From Petrolisthes cinctipes (lineage: Eukaryota; Arthropoda; Malacostraca; Decapoda; Porcellanidae): 64,000 nt of DNA. Numbering within the stretch: the first letter of the stretch is position 1; each line of letters opens with the position of its first letter. The notes under the pieces are model-generated. The model was not told the origin of the DNA. It saw only the letters and a list, made by a program, of their open reading frames with translations, and did not search any database. The stretch spans positions 1,555,501 through 1,619,500 of the forward strand of contig JAWQEG010000369.1 of the NCBI GenBank assembly GCA_033782935.1, in the 5' to 3' direction. Below, in pieces: positions 51,501-61,321 of the stretch. Both the position numbers and the translations under genes were made by a program.

Positions 51501-53065
51501 GCATCTTCAGTACCCGTTTATATCTCAAATTCAGGCTCAAAACACCCGAAAATTCAATATTTTGGGGTCCCAGAAGCAATCTGTACATGCCTACTCAGTG
51601 TTAGATTATTTTCAAAATACAGGCCCAAAACATGCTGAAAATCGATATTTTAGGTGCCAAAAAATCGATATCTCAAATTCAGTCCCAAAACACCCGAAAA
51701 TTCGATATTCAGAGGTCCCAGAAGGTATCTGTACATGCCTACTCCGTGTCAGAGTATTTTCAAAATACAGGCCAAAAACATACTGAAAATCGATCTCTTA
51801 GGTGCCCAAAAGTCGATATGTGCATGCATCTTCTGTACCCGTTTATATCTCAAATTCTGGCCCTAAACACCCGAAAATTCGATATTTTGGGGTCCCAGAA
51901 GCGATCTGTACATGCCTACTCCGTGTTAGAGTATTTTCAAAATTCAGGCCCAAAACATGCTGAAAATCGATATTTTTGGTGCCCAAAGTCAATATGTGCA
52001 TGTATCTTCTGTACCCGTTTATATCTCAAATTCAGGCTCAAAACACCCGAAAATTCAATATTTTGGGGTCCCAGAAGCAATCTGTACATGCCTACTCAGT
52101 GCTAGAATATTTTCAAAATATAGGCTAAAAACATGCTAAAAATCGATCTTTTAGGTGCCAAAAAGTCGATATCTCAAATTCAGTCCCAAAACACCCGAAA
52201 ATTCGATATTTAGGGGTCCCAGAAGCGATCTGTACATGTCTACTCCGTGTTAGAGTATTTTCAAAATACATGCTCAAAACATACTGAAAATCGATCTTTT
52301 AGGTGCACAAAAGTCGATATGTGCATGTATCTTCTGTACCCGTTTATATCTCAAATTCAGGCTCAAAACACCCGAAAATTCAATATTTTGGGGTCCCAGA
52401 AGCAATCTGTACAGTGCTAGAATATTTTCAAAATATAGGCTAAAAACATGCTAAAAATCGATCTTTTAAGTGCCAAAAAGTCGATATCTCAAATTCAGTC
52501 CCAAAACACCCGAAAATTCGATATTTTGGGGTCCCAGAAGCGATCTGTACATGCCTACTCCGTGTTAGAGTATTTTCAAAATTCAGGCCCAAAACATGCT
52601 GAAAATCGATATTTTTGGGGCCCAAAGTCAATATGTGCATGTATCTTCTGTACCCGTTTATATCTCAAATTCAGGCTCAAAACACCCGAAAATTCAATAT
52701 TTTGGGGTCCCAGTAGCAATCTGTGCATGCCTACTCAGTGTTAGAGTATTTTCAAAATACAGGCCCAAAACATGCTGAAAATCGATATTTTAGATGCCCA
52801 AAGTCAATATGTGCATGTATCTTCTGTACCCGTTTATATCTCAAATTCAGGCTCAAAATACCCGAAAATTCAATATTTTGGGGTCCCAGAAGCAATCTGT
52901 ACATGCCTACACAGTGCTAGAATATATTCAAATTATAGGCTAAAAACATGCTAAAAATCGACATTTTAGGTGCCAAAAAATCGATATCTCAAATTCAGTC
53001 CCAAAACACCCGAAAACTCGATATTTAGAGGTCTCAGAAGGTATCTGTACATGCCTACTCCGTGT
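48577..53065 (+). repeat. Most scrambled domain, many hybrid monomers
   Basis: Irregular units: C2 left/A right hybrid 48902-49077, B1(178) 49078, C1 49256, C1/B2 hybrid 49432-49608, truncated C hybrid (166) 49609-49774, B1/C2 hybrid 50100-50275, A-start/C1 hybrid 50276-50451, B1/C1 hybrid 50600-50775, C1/A2 hybrid of 148 bp 51602-51749, truncated B1/C hybrid (167) 52251-52417, and A1 with a B2-like ATATTTTGGGG tail 52418-52565 followed directly by C2. Ordinary monomers fill the rest. Confidence 0.88.
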
Positions 53066-56000
53066 TAGAGTATTTTCAAAATACATGCTCAAAACATACT
53101 GAAAATCGATCTTTTAGGTGCACAAAAGTCGATATGTGCATGCATCTTCAGTACCCGTTTATATCTCAAATTCAGGCTCAAAACACCCGAAAATTCAATA
53201 TTTTGGGGTCCCAGAAGCAATCTGTACATGCCTACTCAGTGTTAGAGTATTTTCAAAATACAGGCCCAAAACATGCTGAAAATCGATATTTTAGATGCCC
53301 AAAGTCAATATGTGCATGTATCTTCTGTACCCGTTTATATCTCAAATTCAGGCTCAAAACACCCGAAAATTCAATATTTTGGGGTCCCAGAAGCAATCTG
53401 TACATGCCTACACAGTGCTAGAATATTTTCAAAATATAGGCTAAAAACATGCTAAAAATCGACATTTTAGGTGCCAAAAAATCGATATCTCAAATTCAGT
53501 CCCAAAACACCCGAAAATTCGATATTTAGAGGTCCCAGAAGGTATCTGTACATGCCTACTCCGTGTTAGAGTATTTTCAAAATACAGGCCAAAAACATAC
53601 TGAAACTCGATCTTTTAGGTGCCCAAAAGTCGATATGTGCATGCATCTTCTGTACCCGTTTATATCTCAAATTCTGGCCCTAAACACCCGAAAATTCGAT
53701 ATTTTGGGGTCCCAGAAACGATCTGTACATGCCTACTCCGTGTTAGAGTATTTTCAAAATTCAGGCCCAAAACATGCTGAAAATCGATATTTTTGGTGCC
53801 CAAAGTCAATATGTGCATGTATCTTCTGTACCCGTTTATATCTCAAATTCAGGCTCAAAACACCCGAAAATTCAATAATTTGGGGTCGCAACAGCAATCT
53901 GTACATGCCTACTCAGTGCTAGAATATTTTCAAAATATAGGCTAAAAACATGCTAAAAACCGATCTTTTAGGTGCCAAAAAGTCGATATCTCAAATTCAG
54001 TCCCAAAACACCCGAAAATTCGATATTTAGGGGTCCCAGAAGGTATCTGTACATGCCTACTCCGTGTTAGAGTATTTTCAAAATACATGCTCAAAACATA
54101 CTGAAAATCGATCTTTTAGGTGCACAAAAGTCGATATGTGCATGCATCTTCAGTACCCGTTTATATCTCAAATTCAGGCTCAAAACACCCGAAAATTCAA
54201 TATTTTGGGGTCCCAGAAGCAATCTGTACATGCCTACTCAATGTTAGAGTATTTTCAAAATACAGGCCCAAAACATGCTGAAAATCGATCTTTTAGGTGC
54301 ACAAAAGTCGATATGTGCATGTATCTTCTGTACCCGTTTATATCTCAAATTCAGGCTCAAAACACCCGAAAATTCAATATTTTGGGGTCCCAGAAGCAAT
54401 CAGTACAGTGCTAGAATATTTTCAAAATATAGGCTAAAAACATGCTAAAAATCGATCTTCTAAGTGCCAAAAAGTCGATATCTCAAATTCAGTCCCAAAA
54501 CACCCGAAAATTCGATATTTTGGGGTCCCAGAAGCGATCTGTACATGCCTACTCCGTGTTAGAGTATTTTCAAAATACAGGCCAAAAACATACTGAAAAT
54601 CGATCTTTTAGGTGCCCAAAAGTCGATATGTGCATGCATCTTCTGTACCCGTTTATATCTCAAATTCTGGCCTTAAACACCCGAAAATTCGATATTTTGG
54701 GGTCCCAGAAGCGATCTGTACATGCCTACTCCGTGTTAGAGTATTTTCAAAATTCAGGCCCAAAACATGCTGAAAATCGATATTTTTGGCGCCCAAAGTC
54801 AATATGTGCATGTATCTTCTGTACCCGTTTATATCTCAAATTCAGGCTCAAAACACCCGAAAATTCAATATTTTGGGGTCCCAGAAGCAATCTGTACATG
54901 CCTACTCAGTGCTAGAATATTTTCAAAATATAAGCTAAAAACATGCTAAAAATCGATCTTTTAGGTGCCAAAAAGTCGATAAATCAAATTCAGTCCCAAA
55001 ACACCCGAAAATTCGATATTTAGGGGTCCCAGAAGCGATCTGTACATGTCTACTCCGTGTTAGAGTATTTTCAAAATACATGCTCAAAACATACTGAAAA
55101 TCGATCTTTTAGGTGCACAAAAGTCGATATGTGCATGCATCTTCAGTACCCGTTTATATCTCAAATTCAGGCTCAAAACACCCGAAAATTCAATATTTTG
55201 GGGTCCCAGAAGCAATCTGTACATGCCTACACAGTGCTAGAATATTTTCAAAATATAGGCTAAAAACATGCTAAAAATCGACATTTTAGGTGCCAAAAAA
55301 CCGATATCTTAAATTCAATCCCAAAACACCCGAAAATTCGATATTTAGAGGTCCCAGAAGGTATCTGTACATGCCTACTCCATGTTAGAGTATTTTCAAA
55401 ATACAGGCCAAAAACATACTGAAAATCGATCTTTTAGGTGCCCAAATGTCGATATGTGCATGCATCTTCTGTACCCGTTTATATCTCAAATTCTGGCTCA
55501 AAACACCCGAAATTTCAATATTTTGGGGTCCCAGAAGCAATCTGTACATGCCTACTCAGTGCTAGAATATTTTCAAAATATAGGCTAAAAACATGCTAAA
55601 AATCGATCTTTTAGGTGCCAAAAAGTCGATATCTCAAATTCAGTCCCAAAACACCCGAAAATTCGATATTTAGGGGTCCCAGAAGCGATCTGTACATGCC
55701 TACACCGTGTTAGATTATTTTCAAAATACATGCTCAAAACATACTGAAAATCGATCTTTTAGGTGCACAAAAGTCGATATGTGCATGCATCTTCAGTACC
55801 CGTTTATATCTCAAATTCAGGCTCAAAACACCCGAAAATTCAATATTTTGGGGTCCCAGAAGCAATCTGTACATGCCTACTCAGTGTTAGAGTATTTTCA
55901 AAATACAGGCCCAAAACATGCTGAAAATCGATATTTTAGATGCCCAAAGTCAATATGTGCATGTATCTTCTGTACCCGTTTATATCTCAAATTTAGGCTC

Positions 56001-58205
56001 AAAACACCCGAAAATTCAATATTTTGGGGTCCCAGAAGCAATCTGTACATGCCTACACAGTGCTAGAATATTTTCAAAATATAGGCTAAAAACATGCTAA
56101 AAATCGACATTTTAGGTGCCAAAAAATCGATATCTCAAATTCAGTCCCAAAACACCCGAAAATTCGATATTTAGAGGTCCCAGAAGGTATCTGTACATGC
56201 CTACTCCGTGTTAGAGTATTTTCAAAATACAGGCCAAAAACATACTGAAACTCGATCTTTTAGGTGCCCAAAAGTCGATATGTGCATGCATCTTCTGTAC
56301 CCGTTTATATCTCAAATTCTGGCCCTAAACACCCGAAAATTCGATATTTTGGGGTCCCAGAAGCGATCTGTACATGCCTACTCCGTGTTAGAGTATTTTC
56401 AAAATTCAGGCCCAAAACATGCTGAAAATCGATATTTTTGGTGCCCAAAGTCAATATGTGCATGTATCTTCTGTACCCGTTTATATCTCAAATTCAGGCT
56501 CAAAACACCCGAAAATTCAATATTTTGGGGTCGCAACAGCAATCTGTACATGCCTACTCAGTGCTAGAATATTTTCAAAATATAGGCTAAAAACATGCTA
56601 AAAACCGATCTTTTAGGTGCCAAAAAATCGATATCTCAAATTCAGTCCCAAAACACCCGAAAATTCGATATTTAGGGGTCCCAGAAGGTATCTGTACATG
56701 CCTACTCCGTGTTAGAGTATTTTCAAAATACATGCTCAAAACATACTGAAAATCGATCTTTTAGGTGCACAAAAGTCGATATGTGCATGCATCTTCAGTA
56801 CCCGTTTATATCTCAAATTCAGGCTCAAAACACCCGAAAATTCAATATTTTGGGGTCCCAGAAGCAATCTGTACATGCCTACTCAATGTTAGAGTATTTT
56901 CAATATACAGGCCCAAAACATGCTGAAAATCGATATTTTAGATGCCCAAAGTCAATATGTGCATGTATCTTCTGTACCCGTTTATATCTCAAATTCAGGC
57001 TCAAAACACCCGAAAATTCAATATTTTGGGGTCCCAGAAGCAATCTGTACATGCCTACACAGTGCTAGAATATTTTCAAAATATAGGCTAAAAACATGCT
57101 AAAAATCGACATTTTAGGTGCCAAAAAATCGATATCTCAAATTCAGTCCCAAAACACCCGAAAATTCGATATTTAGAGGTCCCAGAAGGTATATGTACAT
57201 GTCTACTACGTGTTAGAGTATTTTCAAAATACAGGCCAAAAACAAACTGAAAATCGATCTTTTAGGTGCCCAAAAGTCGATATGTGCATGCATCTTCTGT
57301 ACCCGTTTATATCTCAAATTCTGGCCCTAAACACCCGAAAATTCGATTTTTAGGGGTCCCAGAAGCGATCTGTACATGCCTACTCCGTGTTAGAGTATTT
57401 TCAAAATTCAGGCCCAAAACATGCTGAAAATCGATATTTTTGGTGCCCAAAGTCAATATGTGCATGTATCTTCTGTACCCGTTTATATCTCAAATTAAGG
57501 CTCAAAACACCCGAAAATTCAATATTTTGGGGTCCCAGAAGCAATCTGTACATGCCTACACAGTGCTAGAATATTTTCAAAATATAGGCTAAAAACATGC
57601 TAAAAATCGACATTTTAGGTGCCAAAAAATCGATATCTCAAATTCAGTCCCAAAACACCCGAAAATTCGATATTTAGAGGTCCCAAAAGGTATCTGTACA
57701 TGCCTACTCCGTGTTAGAGTATTTTCAAAATACAGGCCAAAAACATACTGAAAATCGATCTTTTAGGTGCCCAAAAGTCGATATGTGCATGCATCTTCTG
57801 TACCCGTTTATATCTCAAATTCTGGCCCTAAACACCCGAAAATTCGATATTTAGGGGTCCCAGAAGCGATCTGTACATGCCTACTCCGTGTTAGAGTAAT
57901 TTCAAAATTCACGCCCAAAACATGCTGAAAATCGATATTTTTGGTGCCCAAAGTCAATATGTGCATGTATCTTCTGTACCCGTTTATATCTCAAATTCAG
58001 GCTCAAAACACCCGAAAATTCAATATTTTGGGGTCCCAGAAGCAATCTGTACAGTGCTAGAATATTTTCAAAATAAAGGCTAAAAACATGCTAAAAATCG
58101 ATCTTTTAGGTGCCAAAAAGTCGATATCTCAAATTCAGTCCCAAAAAACCCGAAAATTCGATATTTAGGGGTCCCAGAAGCGATCTGTACATGCCTACTC
58201 CGTGT
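53066..58205 (+). repeat. HOR domain with a 2645-bp-offset duplication
   Basis: 53066 to about 54285 recurs at 55711 to about 56930. Shared private bases are ACTGAAACTCGATC, GGTCGCAACAGC, CTAAAAACCGATC and ACTCAATGTTAGAG. Irregular units are the C1/B1 truncated hybrid (54245-54411, 167 bp), B1 directly followed by A2 (55061-55385) and a B2/B1 hybrid directly followed by A1 (55386-55710). No gene was seen. Confidence 0.88.
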
Positions 58206-61200
58206 TAGAGTATTTTCAAAATACATGCTCAAAACATACTGAAAATCGATCTTTTACGTGCACAAAAGTCGATATGTGCATGCATCTTCAGTACCCGTTT
58301 ATATCTCAAATTCAGGCTCAAAATACCCGAAAATTCAATATTTTGGGGTCCCAGAAGCAATCTGTACATGCCTACTCAGTGTTAGAGTATTTTCAAAATA
58401 CAGGCCCAAAACATGCTGAAAATCGATATTTTAGATGCCCAAAGTCAATATGTGCATGTATCTTCTGTACCCGTTTATATCTCAAATTCAGGCTCAAAAC
58501 ACCCGAAAATTCAATATTAAGGGGTCCCAGAAGCAATCTGTACATGCCTACTCAGTGCTAGAATATTTTCAAAATATAGGCTAAAAACATGCTGAAAATC
58601 GATCTTTTAGGTGCCATAAAATCGATATCTCAAATTCAGTCCCAAAACACCCGAAAATTCGATATTTAGGGGTCCCAGAAGCGATCTTTACATGCCTACT
58701 CCGTGTTAGAGTATTTTCAAAATACATGCTCAAAACATACTGAAAATCGATCTTTTAGGTGCACAAAAGTCGATATGTGCATTCATCTTCAGTACCCGTT
58801 TATATCTCAAATTCAGGCTCAAAACACCCGAAAATTCAATATTTTGGGGTCCCAGAAGCAATCTGTACATGCCTACTCAGTGTTAGAGTATTTTCAAAAT
58901 ATAGGCTAAAAACATGCTAAAAATCGATCTTTTAGGTGCCAAAAAGTCGATATCTCAAATTCAGTCCCAAAACACCCGAAAATTCGATATTTAGAGGTCC
59001 CAGAAGGTATCTGTACATGCCTACTCCGTGTTAGAGTATTTTCAAAATTCAGGCCCAAAACATGCTGAAAATCGATATTTTTGGTGCCCAAAGTCAATAT
59101 GTGCATGTATCTTCTGTACCCGTTTATATCTCAAATTCATGCTCAAAACACCGGAAAATTCAATATTTTGGGGTCCCAGAAGCAATCTGTACATGCCTAC
59201 TCAGTGCTAGAATATTTTCAAAATATAGGCTAAAAACATGCTAGAAATCGATCTTTTAGATGCCAAAAAGTCGATATCTCAAATTCAGTCCCAAAACACC
59301 CGAAAATTCGATATTTAGAGGTCCCAGAAGGTATCTGTACATGCCTACTCCGTGTTAGAGTATTTTCAAAATACATGCTCAAAACATACTGAAAATCGAT
59401 CCTTTAGGTGCACAAAAGTCGATATGTGCATGCATCTTCAGTACCCGTTTATATCTCAAATTCAGACTCAAAACACCCGAAAATTCAATATTTTGGGGTC
59501 CCAGAAGCAATCTGTACATGCCTACTCAGTGTTAGAGTATTTTCAAAATATAGGCTAAAAATATGCTCAAAATCGATCTTTTAGGTGCCAAAAAGTCGAT
59601 ATCTCAAATTCAGTCCCAAAACACCCGAAAATTCGATATTTAGAGGTCCCAGAAGGTATCTGTACATGCCTACTCCTTGTTAGAGTATTTTCAAAATTCA
59701 GTCCCAAAACATGCTGAAAATCGATATTTTTGGTGCCCAAAGTCAATATGTGCATGTATCTTCTGTACCCGTTTATATCTCAAATTCAGGCTCAAAACAC
59801 CGGAAAATTCAATATTTTGGGGTCCCAGAAGCAATCTGTACATGCCTACTCAGTGCTAGAATATTTTCAAAATATAGGCTAAAAACATGCTAGAAATCGA
59901 TCTTTTAGATGCCAAAAAGTCGATATCTCAAATTGAGTCCCAAAACACCCGAAAATTCGATATTTAGAGGTCCCAAAAGGTATCTGTACATGCCTACTCC
60001 GTGTTAGAGTATTTTCAAAATACAGGCCAAAAACATACTGAAAATCGATCTTTTAGGTGCCCAAAAGTCGATATGTGCATGCATCTTCTGTACCCGTTTA
60101 TATCTCAAATTCTGGCCCTAAATACCCGAAAATTCGATATTTTGGGGTCCCAGAAGCGATCTGTACATGCCTACTCCGTGTTAGAGTATTTTCAAAATTC
60201 AGGCCCAAAACATGCTAAAAATCGATGTTTTTGGTGCCCAAAGTCAATATGTGCATGTATCTTCTGTACCCGTTTATATCTCAAATTCAGGCTCAAAACA
60301 CCCGAAAATTCAATATTTTGGGGTCCCAGAAGCAATCTGTACAGTGCTAGAATATTTTCAAAATATAGGCTAAAAACATGCTAAAAATCGATCTTTTAGG
60401 TGCCAAAAAGTCGATATCTCAAATTCAGTCCCAAAACACCCGAAAATTCGATATTTAGGGGTCCCAGAAGCGATCTGTACATGCCTACTCCGTGTTAGAG
60501 TATTTTCAAAATACATGCTCAAAACATACTGAAAATCGATCTTTTAGGTGCACAAAAGTCGGTATGTGCATGCATCTTCAGTACCCAGTTATATCTCAAA
60601 TTCAGGCTCAAAACACCCGAAAATTCAATATTTTGGGGTCCCAGAAGCAATCTGTACATGCCTACTCAGTGTTAGACTATTTTCAAAATACAGGCCCAAA
60701 ACATGCTGAAAATCGATATTTTAGATGCCCAAAGTCAATATGTGCATGTATCTTCTGTACCCGTTTATATCTCAAATTCAGGCTCAAAACACCCGAAAAT
60801 TCAATATTTTGGGGTCCCAGAAGCAATCTGTACATGCCTACACAGTGCTAGAATATTTTCAAAATATAGGCTAAAAACATGCTAAAAATCGACATTTTAG
60901 GTGCCAAAAAATCGATATATTAAATTCCGTCCCAAAACACCCGAAAATTCGATATTTAGAGGTCCCAGAAGGTATCTGTACATGCCTACTCCGTGTTAGA
61001 GTATTTTCAAAATTCAGGCCCAAAACATGCTGAAAATTTGATATTTTTGGTGCCCAAAGTCAATATGTGCATGTATCTTCTGTACCCGTTTATATCTCAA
61101 ATTCAGGCTCAAAACACCCGAAAATTCAATATTAAGGGGTCCCAGAAGCAATCTGTACATGCCTACTCAGTGCTAGAATATTTTCAAAATATAGGCTAAA

Positions 61201-61321
61201 AACATCCTGAAAATCGATCTTTTAGGTGCCAAAAAGTCGATATCTCAAATTCAGTCCCAAAACACCCGAAAATTCGATATTTAGGGGTCCCAGAAGCGAT
61301 CTGTACATGCCTACTCCGTGT
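58206..61321 (+). repeat. 3116-bp tandem duplication, copy 1
   Basis: Order: B1 58206, C1 58383, A 58559, B1 58707, A 58884, C2 59032, A 59208, B1 59356, A 59533, C2 59681, A 59857, B2 60005, C2(166) 60182, A1 60348, B1 60496, C1 60673, A2 60849, C2(177) 60997, A 61174. Private variants include CTTTTACGTGCAC, AATATTAAGGGGTCCC, GATCTTTACATGCC, AACACCGGAAAATTC, AGAAATCGATCTTTTAGATG, ACTCCTTGTTAG and AAAGTCGGTATG. Confidence 0.92.
58707..60004 (+). repeat. 649-bp tetramer HOR (B1-A-C2-A), two units
   Basis: Units are 58707-59355 and 59356-60004, each B1 (177) + A (148) + C2 (176) + A (148). The same pair occurs at 61823-63120 in the neighbouring duplication. In the first A of each unit the start is TAGAGTATTTTC (B/C form) but the continuation AAAATATAGGC is the A form, so the tetramer contains a junction inside the dyad. 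This is a different HOR grammar from the 501/1002-bp one in the rest of the window. Confidence 0.87.
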
